Assembly: GCF_010093125.1 (NCBI RefSeq)
Contig: NZ_NMZQ01000020.1
Span: 1 to 40,920 of the forward strand
Length of the DNA stretch: 40,920 bases
Reading direction: 5' to 3'
From: Veillonella sp. R32
Lineage (GTDB): Bacteria > Bacillota > Negativicutes > Veillonellales > Veillonellaceae
Both the position numbers and the translations under genes were made by a program. Shown in pieces: positions 8,603 to 16,632 of this stretch (positions within the stretch are counted from its first letter, which is position 1; each line of letters opens with the position of its first letter). A model generated the notes under the pieces. It saw only the letters and a list, made by a program, of their open reading frames with translations, searched no databases and was not told where the DNA came from.

Positions 8603-9532
8603 TTAGGCTTTTACATATTCTACATCATCAAATTCAAGCATAGATAAGTATTTTTCAACGCCATCTGGAGCAATCGCTACTACTGGTACGCCAGGATTTT
8701 TAGCAGCTAAGTCTTTTGCTACTTTAATAGCTGCGCCAGCAGAAATACCAATGCTAATACCGCTTTCACGCATGAATGTCTGTACTTGCGCAATAGCGTC
8801 ATCATCCATTACAGTTACTACTTCATCCATAAGGGATTTATCAAAGTTTTCTGGAATGAAGCCAGCCCCAATCCCTTGGATTTTATGAGCGCCACCTTTA
8901 CCTTCAGAAATCATTGGCGAACCAGCTGGTTCAACAGCAACTGCTTTTACATTTGCATTGTGTTCTTTTAATTTACGAGCTACCCCTGTGAAAGTACCAC
9001 CAGTACCTACACCAGCTACCACAATACCTACATTAGGTACTTGTTCAATAATTTCAGTAGCCGTTGTTTCATAGTGAATACCAGGGTTAGCTGGGTTGAC
9101 GAACTGACCTAAGGTAACAGCACTTGGGTTAGCATCTAAAATTTCTTGTGCTTTAGCTAGCGCACCTTTCATACCCGTTGCTTTTGGTGTCAAAATAAGT
9201 TGAGCCCCATAAGCTTTTACTAATTCACGACGTTCTTTACTCATACTTTCAGGCATTAAAATCACTACTTTAATGCCTAAAACAGCCCCTAACATAGCTA
9301 AGGCAATCCCTGTATTACCAGATGTTGCTTCCACTAAAATTGTATCTGGTTTAATTAAACCTTTTTCCTGCGCATCACGTAACATGCCATATACAGCACG
9401 GTCTTTAACACTACCGCCAGCATTGTATTTTTCTAATTTTACAAATACATTAGAATTGCCAATCTGGTACACTGGTGTGTTACCAATTAATTGTAATGTG
9501 TCATTTACAGGTTTTGTACTCATGTTAATCAT
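8603..9532 (-). CDS. cysK: Cysteine synthase CysK (O-acetylserine sulfhydrylase), 309 aa
   Basis: A PLP enzyme that joins O-acetylserine and sulfide to make L-cysteine in the cytoplasm. The Schiff-base lysine is K43 in SVKDRA. The substrate loop TSGNTG is at 70-75, QFVNPANP at 143-150, and the phosphate-binding GTGGT at 176-180. The family length is about 300-310, so the gene is complete. The start at 9532 is preferred because AAAGGA lies about five bases upstream; the alternative Met4 would be too far from it. First gene of the cysK-cysE unit, under a T-box with a TGC (Cys) specifier. Confidence 0.96.
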   Translation of the reverse strand: MINMSTKPVNDTLQLIGNTPVYQIGNSNVFVKLEKYNAGGSVKDRAVYGMLRDAQEKGLIKPDTILVEATSGNTGIALAMLGAVLGIKVVILMPESMSKERRELVKAYGAQLILTPKATGMKGALAKAQEILDANPSAVTLGQFVNPANPGIHYETTATEIIEQVPNVGIVVAGVGTGGTFTGVARKLKEHNANVKAVAVEPAGSPMISEGKGGAHKIQGIGAGFIPENFDKSLMDEVVTVMDDDAIAQVQTFMRESGISIGISAGAAIKVAKDLAAKNPGVPVVAIAPDGVEKYLSMLEFDDVEYVKA

Positions 9533-9574
9533 CGTTCCTTTCTCTTAGAGTATCTCTCAGCTCTAATAAAAAAA

Positions 9575-9892
9575 GCCCTTGGTCACTTCGTGACCAAGGG
9601 CGATATATCGCGGTTCCACCTTGTTTTATTTGATCGTGCGCACAACCAAACCTCTACTGTACAGGTCAAACAATGTTCTCCAGAAATCTATTTCTCATTG
9701 ATCAACTGTATACAGATTCGCTGTAACGGGCGACACCCGAAAAGGACTCCCCTAGCAAACTAGCTTTGCCCTTATAGCTCCGAGATGCACTTCCACATAC
9801 TTTCTATGACCCGCTTCCACCATCCGGGCTCGCTGCACATAAAGCAATATGTGTACTTTTCTCTTCCTCACTATGATTCCTATTCAAATCAT
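9575..9892 (-). promoter_or_regulatory. T-box leader specific for tRNA-Cys
   Basis: The minus strand carries the T-box core GGTGGAACCGCGAT (around 9608-9622), followed by a terminator stem with 12-bp arms GCCCTTGGTCAC (9575-9601) and a T7 run. Upstream is a Stem I region with AGCGAGC and a GGTGG distal element. The specifier loop contains TGC (9787-9789), the Cys codon, in the context GAAG-TGC-ATC. Uncharged tRNA-Cys is expected to favour antitermination and switch on cysK-cysE. The T-box family is established; the specifier is my reading. Confidence 0.93.
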
Positions 9893-9898
9893 ATGCCT

Positions 9899-9927
9899 AC
9901 TATAACACTATGAATTAAAAGTGTCAA
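9899..9927 (-). promoter_or_regulatory. Promoter of the cysK-cysE T-box transcript
   Basis: TTGACA (9922-9927), a 17-base spacer and TATAGT (9899-9904). Near consensus for the housekeeping sigma factor and correctly placed before Stem I of the T-box. Confidence 0.9.
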
Positions 9928-10000
9928 CTGCGAAATATAACTTTTTGATTTTATTACAATATTAACTGACTGGCACCAAGCTTTTTGATAAAACCTGCTT

Positions 10001-10301
10001 AAGAAAGAACAGTCTATTTTCATAGACTGCTTTCCTGTTATACATATATAAATTTATGCTCGGTATAACCAATCGTAAGTAATATCCCTGCCGGACATAA
10101 ATAAAGCAAGACTACAGGGCCTGTAATTCCCGGTCAATAGCATAGCTAACTACTGGCTCTTCACAGGCCAAAGCCTCACTGTAAGCTATCCCCTAACATA
10201 CCGCGTATGCTGTATTACACTCTCCGAAATAATCTTACCTACCATCTATTCGTGCTGGTCTAATACAAGAACTGATAGCTTTGAAATCTAAATCAATTAT
10301 A
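10001..10301 (-). ncRNA. Candidate structured non-coding RNA of about 285 nt
   Basis: A minus-strand TATAAT (10296-10301) with upstream TGC forms an extended -10, though the -35 is poor. About 270 bases further on, a hairpin with 8-bp arms (10010-10029) is followed by TTCTTTCTT. No reading frame with a ribosome site lies between. The interior is richer in GC than its surroundings and holds several short hairpins, such as GCATAC/GTATGT and TACAG/CTGTA. I looked for landmarks of tmRNA, RNase P RNA and SRP RNA and did not see them. It could be a 6S-like or lineage-specific RNA. Confidence 0.42.
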
Positions 10302-10656
10302 GCAAACCTTTTGTGTATAAGGAATATCAAAAATGAATTTTCTACATAAATAGTCGTATCAATTCTGCATAATACAAGGCTAAAATAGCTCTTTCTCGTA
10401 AAAATTAAAGTTCATTTTCTCATTTAGAGCGCTTTCAAATTCCTAGTAAATTACTTCCTGCTCTACGACTAAAGCATTACTAAGGTATATCTAACATTTT
10501 CAAAACGTCCTAAAAAGGTCAAAAATAGCGATTCTAGAGCATTTTTTCTTACATTGTTATTAGACGTTATACAAATTTTTTCAGGCAGTCCACTGACGGT
10601 CACACAGAGTATGACTATCAATACACATATATTACTTAAACTCATACTATACTTGA

Positions 10657-10732
10657 CTTTGCATATCATGCTTGGCTTCGCATATCATGTTTAACTTTGC
10701 ATATCATGCTCGACTTTACATAGCATGATTGA
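10657..10732. repeat. Four tandem 19-bp repeats with an internal inverted repeat
   Basis: Four head-to-tail 19-bp units begin at 10657, 10676, 10695 and 10714, with consensus CTTTGCATATCATGCTTGA. Each holds the interrupted inverted repeat GCAT-ATC-ATGC, slightly decayed in the outer unit. A fifth unit starts (CTTTG) but diverges. Regular spacing of near two helical turns gives an iteron-like array. No gene overlaps it convincingly. Confidence 0.8.
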
Positions 10733-10792
10733 CTTTGACAACCTGTCTATTCGTTAGTCCTTCCGTATCCTAAGTATGCGCTTGCCACAAAT

Positions 10793-10855
10793 AAAAAGGG
10801 CTACTGTCCAGAATTAGCCTGTTACCGCTGATTCTGTAGTAGCCCTTTATAGCAT
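10793..10855 (-). terminator. Long-stem terminator downstream of the secreted-protein gene
   Basis: Outer arms AAAGGGCTAC and GTAGCCCTTT and inner arms CAGAATTAGC and GCTGATTCTG (one G-T pair) make a stem of more than 20 bp with an 8-base loop. On the minus strand the stem is followed by TTTTTATTTG. It is the likely terminator of the gene ending at 11079, leaving a 3' untranslated region of about 230 nt that contains the GT repeat. Confidence 0.7.
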
Positions 10856-10977
10856 TGTAGTTTGTAAAGTACTCACGAATTACTGTACGTACTAAATAAT
10901 ATATACTCTCTATTTAATGGAATGTGTATTTTATTTGTGTTAAGCACTGTTAAGTACTATGTTTTATGTGTGTGTTA

Positions 10978-11020
10978 AGTATTGTGTGTTGTGTGTATTT
11001 TAGTATTGTGTGTTGTGTGT
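10978..11020. repeat. GT-rich direct repeat
   Basis: A 19-bp sequence AGTATTGTGTGTTGTGTGT occurs perfectly at 10978-10996 and 11002-11020, embedded in about 100 bp of TG-rich degenerate sequence (10920-11050). It would be CA-rich in the mRNA of the minus-strand gene just upstream. Confidence 0.75.
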
Positions 11021-11078
11021 TGGTGTTTAGTTTACTGTGTGTATCTGTGAGTGGTCTATTTACAATGAGGATTGTAAA

Positions 11079-11600
11079 TTAAGCAAAGATACCAGTTTGA
11101 TGTGGTTTTTCAGGATTTACAGGTGCTGGTTTATTAGTTTCTTTTTTAGGTGGTAATGGTTTCTTATCTTCTGGCTTTACCTTTTTGACTTCGCTAGCTT
11201 TTCGTTGCTCATAATCTTTAGCTAACGCCACTTTACGTTTTTCCTTTGTATCAGCTGTTACTTTTTGCTGATTATTATCTTTTACTACATTAACCGGTTG
11301 TGCCCCTGGTTCATTACCAGGCTTCACTTGATCTTGTTGGTTATTAGTAGGTGCTACTACATGTTGATTATTAGTAGGTTCTGCTACATGTTGGTAATTA
11401 ATAGGTGCTGCTACATTAGGACGATTGGCTTGGTTAGCCTTTGTCTGATTGTCTTTGTTTTGATCTGCTTGTTGCCAAATAGCACCATTAACTTGACCTT
11501 TAACTTCGTTAAAATCTTGAGCATTTACTAATACGCCGAAAGAGTTGGCCCATAAAGTGACCGCCGCGATAGGCACCATTAATACAAATTTACGTTTCAT
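11079..11600 (-). CDS. Small secreted or periplasmic low-complexity protein, 173 aa
   Basis: Not a recognised family. The start at 11600 (MKRKFVLMVPIAAV) has AGGAGG seven bases upstream; the frame extends ten codons further without support. Residues 1-28 form a signal peptide ending VLVNAQ. The rest is hydrophilic, with no membrane segment: an Asn/Gln-rich middle containing imperfect ten-residue repeats around QHV (APINYQHV, EPTNNQHV, APTNNQ, about 65-90), then a Lys/Glu/Pro-rich end (KPLPPKKETNKPAPVNPEKP). Such composition suits an unstructured envelope or cell-wall-spanning protein. Upstream are a promoter (11673-11701) and 11-bp-spaced direct repeats suggestive of an OmpR-family regulator. 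Confidence 0.7.
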   Translation of the reverse strand: MKRKFVLMVPIAAVTLWANSFGVLVNAQDFNEVKGQVNGAIWQQADQNKDNQTKANQANRPNVAAPINYQHVAEPTNNQHVVAPTNNQQDQVKPGNEPGAQPVNVVKDNNQQKVTADTKEKRKVALAKDYEQRKASEVKKVKPEDKKPLPPKKETNKPAPVNPEKPHQTGIFA

Positions 11601-11672
11601 AACTATACCTCCTAGTACAAAAATATGCATAATTTTACAATCATATAGGGTAACTTACATCCCTAAACAGTC

Positions 11673-11701
11673 TCTATATTTCGTTGTCATTTGCTAACCA
11701 A
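11673..11701 (-). promoter_or_regulatory. Promoter of the small secreted protein
   Basis: TTGGTT (11696-11701), 17-base spacer, TATAGA (11673-11678). A weak -35 combined with a good -10 fits an activator-dependent promoter. Confidence 0.5.
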
Positions 11702-11732
11702 TGTTTAGCATGTGTACATATTAACGCCATTT

Positions 11733-11772
11733 TGTGAGGTCTATGTGAATTTTCTCATGAACTTTTTGTGAA
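11733..11772. promoter_or_regulatory. Direct-repeat operator of OmpR/PhoB type (candidate)
   Basis: Four plus-strand hexamers, TGTGAG, TGTGAA, CATGAA and TGTGAA, start at 11733, 11744, 11756 and 11767, so the spacing is 11, 12 and 11 bp. Tandem hexamers one helical turn apart are the usual binding pattern of OmpR-family response regulators such as PhoP and WalR. The block begins about 32 bp upstream of the -35. The regulator is not identified. Confidence 0.45.
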
Positions 11773-11819
11773 CTTCTTCATAATTCTAATTCTAAAGGCA
11801 AGATGAATAATTATACTAA

Positions 11820-11856
11820 AACTAAAAAAATCTAATAGCTTATAACTATCAGATTT
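11820..11856 (-). terminator. Minus-strand terminator hairpin
   Basis: Arms AATCTGATAG and CTATTAGATT with a 7-base loop, followed by TTTTTAG on the minus strand. A second, partial copy of the right half precedes it. It may back up the stronger terminator at 11961-12005. Confidence 0.5.
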
Positions 11857-11960
11857 GGCTTATAACTATTAGATGTAAGACTTAGAACTCGGCTCCATAT
11901 ATCACATCATACCCTATGTAATTATTGTTACAAATCACTACATTCTGCACTAAATCATCT

Positions 11961-12188
11961 ATAAAAAGAAAAGTGCCGTTGCCCTTAGGGAGGAGGCAAC
12001 GGCAAGTTGTTCGTACATATCTGTACTCACGATTAGGTATAGGTATTTAGAGGTTTAACAAGTGGACTCACTCATAAACAGTTCCGGGATAAAGAATTGC
12101 TTTGAGCTGTAACGCCAGTTCTGAATAACTTTTAGTTACTGTTCCCTTGTTATGAACCCATTATAGCATGTAAATCTAAAAAGTTCAA
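11961..12188 (-). ncRNA. Candidate stable RNA of about 190 nt (6S-like size)
   Basis: The minus strand has TTGAAC (12183-12188), a 17-base spacer and TATAAT (12160-12165) with upstream TGC, a very strong promoter. About 150-180 nt further, 10-bp arms TGCCGTTGCC/GGCAACGGCA (11973-12005) are followed by CTTTTCTTTTT. No reading frame with a ribosome site lies between. Outer parts can pair (TTCATAA with TTATGAG; AACAAG with CTTGTT). Length and independent transcription fit 6S RNA, but I cannot confirm the family by eye. A riboswitch is less likely, because the next gene start is about 370 bases beyond and has its own promoter. Confidence 0.5.
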
Positions 12189-12270
12189 TACATAAAATTT
12201 ATTTTTTTCGATTTAATTTAAATTTTTCCATATACATTATATATATCTTACCTAAAAAAGGCTTAACCAT

Positions 12271-12340
12271 AGGCTTACTAAGTGTGTTTATCCCCTTTTC
12301 AACTTAGGCTTACTAACCGTATTTATCCCCTTTTTAACTT
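12271..12340. repeat. Tandem 35-bp duplication covering the 3' end of the GDSL gene
   Basis: Units 12271-12305 and 12306-12340 differ at only a few positions. The second unit contains the last codons and stop of the hydrolase gene. The first repeats the same codons (KLKRG and stop) beyond it, so it is a non-coding copy of the gene end. Confidence 0.85.
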
Positions 12341-12883
12341 AGGCACCAATACGGCTAACGCCGTTTCAAACATATACCGATACCCTAATTCATTAGGATG
12401 TACATCCCCTGCATAGAGCAATTCGCCTCGCTCATCAGCCGCTGCAATGGTCGCATAAAAATCGAAGTACGCTAGGCTTTGACTTTCACAATACGCCTTT
12501 AACGCCGTATTATATGCCACCAACACCGCATCATCCCCCTCTGGATCGCAGTCAATCTGCGGTGCCAAGCCAAGGATAACTTCAGCACCCGTCTTTTGAA
12601 TCCGTTTCACCGACCGTAGTAAATTAAAATAACAATCTTCCGCCGTGCGGCCATGCAAAATATCATTAGTCCCGCCCATAAGACATACTATATCATAGGA
12701 CTGAGCTGTCAAAGCGCGGTCTACATGATTAAAAATGGCCTGCAAGGTAGCACCATCAACCCCTGCATTTACAAATTTTGCCGCCTGGCCCCAATGAGCC
12801 TGCAATAATTCTACCCAACCTTTGCCGTAAGGCACATCATAACCACGAGTTAAACTATCACCAATACATAATATATTCTTCAT
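12323..12883 (-). CDS. SGNH/GDSL-type hydrolase, 186 aa
   Basis: A cytoplasmic esterase or lipase-like enzyme of the SGNH family; there is no signal peptide. Block I is IGDSLTRG with the nucleophile Ser10. The oxyanion Gly is in NAGVDG (39-44). Block III GGTND (70-74) supplies Asn73. Block V DVHPNELGY gives Asp160 and His162. The length is typical of the smallest members, similar to TesA-like or arylesterase proteins. The ribosome site is a modest AGGTGA. The gene follows queC after 110 bp and may share its transcript. Substrate unknown. Confidence 0.88.
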   Translation of the reverse strand: MKNILCIGDSLTRGYDVPYGKGWVELLQAHWGQAAKFVNAGVDGATLQAIFNHVDRALTAQSYDIVCLMGGTNDILHGRTAEDCYFNLLRSVKRIQKTGAEVILGLAPQIDCDPEGDDAVLVAYNTALKAYCESQSLAYFDFYATIAAADERGELLYAGDVHPNELGYRYMFETALAVLVPKLKRG

Positions 12884-12993
12884 CGTATCACCTGCTTCGT
12901 TTCACCTGTTCCAGTCTTTGTTTCTCCTAGACCATCTTTCGTTTTCCCACTTCTCCTCTTCCTTCCCCTTGTCAGTGTACCTAACATCGCCCC

Positions 12994-13695
12994 TTACATC
13001 TTAGCGCCTTTCAAAAGAGGATCTACAGTGCCATTGAGTTCAAAGGCTTTAATGCGGTCAATGCAAGTACCACAAGTGCCACAAGGCGTGTCGCCCCCTT
13101 CATAGCAACTCCAAGTCAACTCATACGGCACCTTAAGTTCCAAACCGACCTTCACTAATTGTGCCTTATTCTTAGCTGCAAAAGGAGCTACTACCTGCAC
13201 CTTATCATAGGTACCAATAGAAATCGCTTTTGCCATAGTATTGACGAATTCTTCACTGCAATCGGCATAGGCGTTACCAGCCGCATCATCGGCATGAGCG
13301 CCTAAATAAATCTGCACTGTATCGTCTGGAAACAGGCTCATACCCAAACTAGCCACAGCAGATAGCATCAAGCCATTGCGAAACGGCACATACGTATTTA
13401 CCATGCCTTCCCCTTGTTCTTCAATTTGCTCAGCATAGCTCTTGTGAATAATCTCCTCGGTAGAGCCTTGTAACAAGGAGCAATTAGAATATTTTAAAAT
13501 CTGTGATACATCTAATTCATAATGAGGCACCTCATAATAAGTAGCAATATTACGCGCACACTGCAATTCTTTATCATGTTTTTGCCCATAAAAAATAGAC
13601 ACCGCCGCCACATTTTCTTTGCCCAACTGATCAATGGCTAGCGCCAAGCAAGTGGTAGAATCAACGCCACCACTAGACAATACAATCGCTTTCAT
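12994..13695 (-). CDS. queC: 7-cyano-7-deazaguanine synthase QueC, 233 aa
   Basis: ATP-dependent conversion of 7-carboxy-7-deazaguanine to preQ0, a step of queuosine tRNA modification. The PP-loop SSGGVDSTT is at residues 7-15. Four zinc ligands are Cys197, Cys205, Cys208 and Cys211 in a CX7CX2CX2C pattern near the C-terminus. Family length is about 220-235. Other queuosine genes (queD, queE, queF) are not in the window. The ribosome site is GGAAGGATG, about seven bases upstream. Confidence 0.95.
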   Translation of the reverse strand: MKAIVLSSGGVDSTTCLALAIDQLGKENVAAVSIFYGQKHDKELQCARNIATYYEVPHYELDVSQILKYSNCSLLQGSTEEIIHKSYAEQIEEQGEGMVNTYVPFRNGLMLSAVASLGMSLFPDDTVQIYLGAHADDAAGNAYADCSEEFVNTMAKAISIGTYDKVQVVAPFAAKNKAQLVKVGLELKVPYELTWSCYEGGDTPCGTCGTCIDRIKAFELNGTVDPLLKGAKM

Positions 13696-13790
13696 AATAA
13701 CATCCTTCCCAGCTATCGCTTACAGTCTTCCTAGCTATCACTTACAAGCTTTTCAGCTATCCCTTGCCATATTGATTAACCATTAGTTAA

Positions 13791-13860
13791 CTATTAGTTA
13801 GCTATTAATTACTTATTACTTACTATTAGTTAGCTATTAATTACTTATTACTTACTATTA
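13791..13860. repeat. Tandem 32-bp AT-rich repeats
   Basis: Two adjacent, essentially identical 32-bp units start at 13791 and 13823, with a partial third after 13855. They consist of TTAGTTA, CTATTAATTA and CTTATTACTTA phrases and are preceded by degenerate copies from about 13720. They lie between the his terminator and queC and are non-coding. Confidence 0.8.
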
Positions 13861-13913
13861 GTCAACTATCCTTACGCCCACTAATATATACAATAAAAGT
13901 AAAAAGTAGCTAA

Positions 13914-13946
13914 AATAAGGGCGAATCTTCTTCGATTGCCCTTATC
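13914..13946 (-). terminator. Terminator of the histidine operon
   Basis: Minus strand: arms ATAAGGGCAATC and GATTCGCCCTTAT around a short loop, followed by TTTTAG. It lies 22 bases after the hisC stop. Confidence 0.85.
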
Positions 13947-13967
13947 TATTACTCTATTATTATCATA

Positions 13968-15065
13968 TCACATGGTGCAAGTCCCTAAAAACTGTCCCAA
14001 TAATTGTTGCATCGCTTTACAATCCTCAGCTTGGCCAATAGTAATACGTAGCCATTGAGGTCTAAGTCCCATGCGGACTTGGTAGCCAGCCCGTAGCCAC
14101 ATATCAGCCACAGCCTTCGCCTCTTCTGGGGACTTAAATTCTACAAATAAAAAGTTTGCTTCACTAGCATAATAATGGAGTCCCCACTGCATAAGACAAG
14201 CTTCCCAGCTATCGCGCGCTACTGCATTAGCCGCCACTACGTGACGAATAAACGCTTGATCGCCTAACGCCGCTTCCGCCGCCACTTGTGAAACGCTATT
14301 TAAGTTATATGGCAAACGAATGGTCTGCACATAATTCACCAGTCCTTGTCCTAATACTAAATACCCCACGCGGTAATTAGCTAAACCATAGGCTTTGGAA
14401 AAGGTACGCATAATCCCTATATTTTCAAATTCAGCCAATAAAGGGAGCGCACTTGGTGCTTCAACAGAGGTAACAAATTCAATATAGGCCTCATCTATAA
14501 GCACCAAAACCTCCTTAGGTATTTGCTTCATAAATTTACGAATAGCCTCCACAGATACATAGGTACCTGTTGGATTATTAGGATTGCAAAGCCACACTAA
14601 TTTTGTCGTTTCATCAATAGCGGCTACCATTCCGTCTAAATCAGTAGCCCCCGTCACTTCATTACAAGGTACGCCTTTTATAATCGCCCCTTCTAACTGA
14701 CCATTGAGAGCGTATTCTGAAAAGGTCGGCGTACTAATAACGATAGAGTCGCCGGCAGTCAAAAAGGCACGACTTAATAAAGTAATCACTTCATCCAGCC
14801 CTACACCAATGACTAAAGATTCGGCTGGCACTTTAATAAAATCGGCAATAGCCGTGCGGAGCGAAGCAGCATAGCTATCAGGATATTGACTGCTGTCATG
14901 ACTGCACACATACGCTAAGACAGCCTCTTTTACCTGTGGCGATGTGCCATAAGGATTTTCATTGGCCGAAAAACGAACCAATTTCGTTAACCCTAACCGT
15001 TCTTTTAAACGACTAATTGGTTCCTCTGGAATATAAGGTTTTAATTGTTGAATACTCTCTTTCAT
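13968..15065 (-). CDS. hisC: Histidinol-phosphate aminotransferase HisC, 365 aa
   Basis: A PLP enzyme of fold type I that transfers an amino group from glutamate to imidazole-acetol phosphate. ANENPYG is at about 34-40, NPNNPTGT at 161-168, and the PLP lysine is K224 in TFSKAYGLA. I start at the ATG at 15065, six bases after AAAGGA; a TTG two codons upstream lies too close to the ribosome site. It is the last gene of the his operon, 43 bp after hisE. Aromatic aminotransferase activity is a possible side role in this family. Confidence 0.94.
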   Translation of the reverse strand: MKESIQQLKPYIPEEPISRLKERLGLTKLVRFSANENPYGTSPQVKEAVLAYVCSHDSSQYPDSYAASLRTAIADFIKVPAESLVIGVGLDEVITLLSRAFLTAGDSIVISTPTFSEYALNGQLEGAIIKGVPCNEVTGATDLDGMVAAIDETTKLVWLCNPNNPTGTYVSVEAIRKFMKQIPKEVLVLIDEAYIEFVTSVEAPSALPLLAEFENIGIMRTFSKAYGLANYRVGYLVLGQGLVNYVQTIRLPYNLNSVSQVAAEAALGDQAFIRHVVAANAVARDSWEACLMQWGLHYYASEANFLFVEFKSPEEAKAVADMWLRAGYQVRMGLRPQWLRITIGQAEDCKAMQQLLGQFLGTCTM

Positions 15066-15108
15066 AGCCAATCCTTTCTAGCACGTACATTATCTATATA
15101 CCTATAGC

Positions 15109-15432
15109 TTATAAATTTTCAATTTTAGGGCGATCGGTGGTCTTGCTTACCAACCCTTCGCGACGCGCTAATTCTTCAGTAATCGCTTCATAAGGAACCC
15201 CTTTTTCAACTAACAATACGAGCAAATGATAGAGTAAATCCGCCGTTTCACTCACCAACTCATCGGTCCCCTCATTCTTAGCTGCAATCACTACTTCGGT
15301 CGCTTCTTCGCCAACTTTTTTTAGAATTTTATCCAACCCTTTAGTAAATAAATAATTGGTATAAGACCCTTCTTTAGGCGCTTCTTTGCGGTTTTGAATA
15401 ATATCATATAATTCAACTAATTCTTGTGCCAT
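15109..15432 (-). CDS. hisE: Phosphoribosyl-ATP pyrophosphatase HisE, 107 aa
   Basis: Second step of histidine synthesis, hydrolysing PR-ATP to PR-AMP. It is a MazG-like all-alpha protein with the metal-binding EEATEV near residue 41 and the ETADLLYHLL helix near 62. The gene is separate from hisI, unlike the fused HisIE of many bacteria. Its GGAGAG ribosome site is inside the end of hisI, and the two genes are two bases apart, so translation is probably coupled. Confidence 0.95.
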   Translation of the reverse strand: MAQELVELYDIIQNRKEAPKEGSYTNYLFTKGLDKILKKVGEEATEVVIAAKNEGTDELVSETADLLYHLLVLLVEKGVPYEAITEELARREGLVSKTTDRPKIENL

Positions 15433-15434
15433 TC

Positions 15435-15863
15435 TTAGTTCTCTCCTTCCAAAGGGATTGTGTTAAAAAAACAACTCCTAGCCCCAGTATGACAAGCAGG
15501 CCCCTTAGGAATCACTTCTAGTAACAGGGTATCGCCATCACAATCTAAGGCGGCTCGAACTACTTGTTGCGTATGCCCACTAGTGCCACCTTTGTGCCAT
15601 AATTCTTGACGGGAACGGGACCAAAACCAGGTTTCTTTAGTCTGTAAAGTTCGCTCATAACTGGCTTCATTCATCCAGGCCACCATGAGCACTTCTTTCG
15701 TATTCGCGTCAACCACTACGGTGGGCAATAGGCCTTGTCCTTTTGCAAAATCAGGTGTCACCCATCTTACTCCTATCAAATTATACTTTTCAAATCGTAC
15801 GCTTCCTATCGTATTCTTCATAGCATACTCTTCATCTCGTACTTTTCCGATTATACCATTCAT
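15435..15863 (-). CDS. hisI: Phosphoribosyl-AMP cyclohydrolase HisI, 142 aa
   Basis: Third step of the pathway, opening the adenine ring of PR-AMP; zinc- and magnesium-dependent. Recognisable are [29 protein letters not shown], the metal site around DCDGDTLL, and [12 protein letters not shown]. It is about 25-35 residues longer at the N-terminus than usual. The start at 15863 is uncertain: Met15 at 15821 is also possible and neither has a strong ribosome site. It lies 10 bp after hisF. Confidence 0.92.
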   Translation of the reverse strand: MNGIIGKVRDEEYAMKNTIGSVRFEKYNLIGVRWVTPDFAKGQGLLPTVVVDANTKEVLMVAWMNEASYERTLQTKETWFWSRSRQELWHKGGTSGHTQQVVRAALDCDGDTLLLEVIPKGPACHTGARSCFFNTIPLEGEN

Positions 15864-15873
15864 ACTATATAAC

Positions 15874-16632
15874 TTAACGGACTGGTATATTATGAGCGCG
15901 CAAGGCCTCTTTCACATCCTCAATCGTTAATTCTTGGAAGTGAAAAATAGATGCTGCTAAGGCTCCTGTCACTTTAGTTTGTTGAAACACGTCTACAAAG
16001 TGTGCCACCGTGCCAGCCCCACCAGAGGCAATAATCGGTACCTGCACTAAATCACCTAAGTGTTTATATAAATCAATGTCAAAACCCGATTTAGTGCCAT
16101 CTTTATCCATGCTAGTTACAAGCAATTCACCAGCCCCTAGCCGAACCGCTTCCTGCGCCCATTCATAAGCCAATTTATCTGTTTTCTTACGGCCACCATG
16201 CGTATAAGCATAGCGTTTACCCGTTTCAGGATCAGTTTTAACATCAATAGCAACGACAATGCATTGATTGCCAAATTTTTCAGCCCCTTCGCGGATAAGT
16301 TCTGGATTCGCTAGAGCCGCGGAATTCAAAGAAATTTTATCTGCCCCTGCTTGCAATAAGCGTTGCATATCGTCGACAGTACGAATGCCACCGCCAACAG
16401 TAAGTGGCATAAATACTTCTCTAGATATAGCGGAAATCACATCCTTAAAAGTACCTCGCCCTTCCGTCGTAGCCGTAATATCTAAAAATACTTGCTCATC
16501 AGCACCCTGCGTTTCATAGGATGCGGCTATAGCCACTGGATCACCTACATCCACAAGATTCACAAAGTTTACGCCCTTTTTTACGCGCCCATTATCCACA
16601 TCTAAGCAAGGAATAATTCGTTTTGCTAACAT
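15874..16632 (-). CDS. hisF: Imidazole glycerol phosphate synthase, cyclase subunit HisF, 252 aa
   Basis: A (beta/alpha)8 barrel that uses ammonia from HisH to make IGP and AICAR. The catalytic acids are Asp11 ([15 protein letters not shown]) and Asp130 (VVAIDVKTD). Phosphate loops are GGGIR near 80 and SGGAGT near 203. Full family length. Its ATG overlaps the end of hisA by seven bases, as expected for coupled genes. Confidence 0.97.
   Translation of the reverse strand: MLAKRIIPCLDVDNGRVKKGVNFVNLVDVGDPVAIAASYETQGADEQVFLDITATTEGRGTFKDVISAISREVFMPLTVGGGIRTVDDMQRLLQAGADKISLNSAALANPELIREGAEKFGNQCIVVAIDVKTDPETGKRYAYTHGGRKKTDKLAYEWAQEAVRLGAGELLVTSMDKDGTKSGFDIDLYKHLGDLVQVPIIASGGAGTVAHFVDVFQQTKVTGALAASIFHFQELTIEDVKEALRAHNIPVR

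Larger units (their letters stand above)
10302..11078. other. Gene-free stretch with two repeat blocks and a terminator
   Basis: No gene is supported. A 66-codon frame at 10469-10669 has no ribosome site and starts inside the 19-bp repeats. The stretch contains the tandem repeat at 10657-10732, a terminator-like hairpin at 10793-10855 and a GT-rich repeat at about 10978-11020. Confidence 0.6.

Noticed and set aside
10469-10669. A 66-codon minus-strand frame with a hydrophobic N-terminal part
   Set aside because: No ribosome site; its start lies inside the 19-bp tandem repeat and the composition after the hydrophobic part is random-looking.
10657-10732. Possible CRISPR array
   Set aside because: The units are directly adjacent with no spacers and are only 19 bp long.
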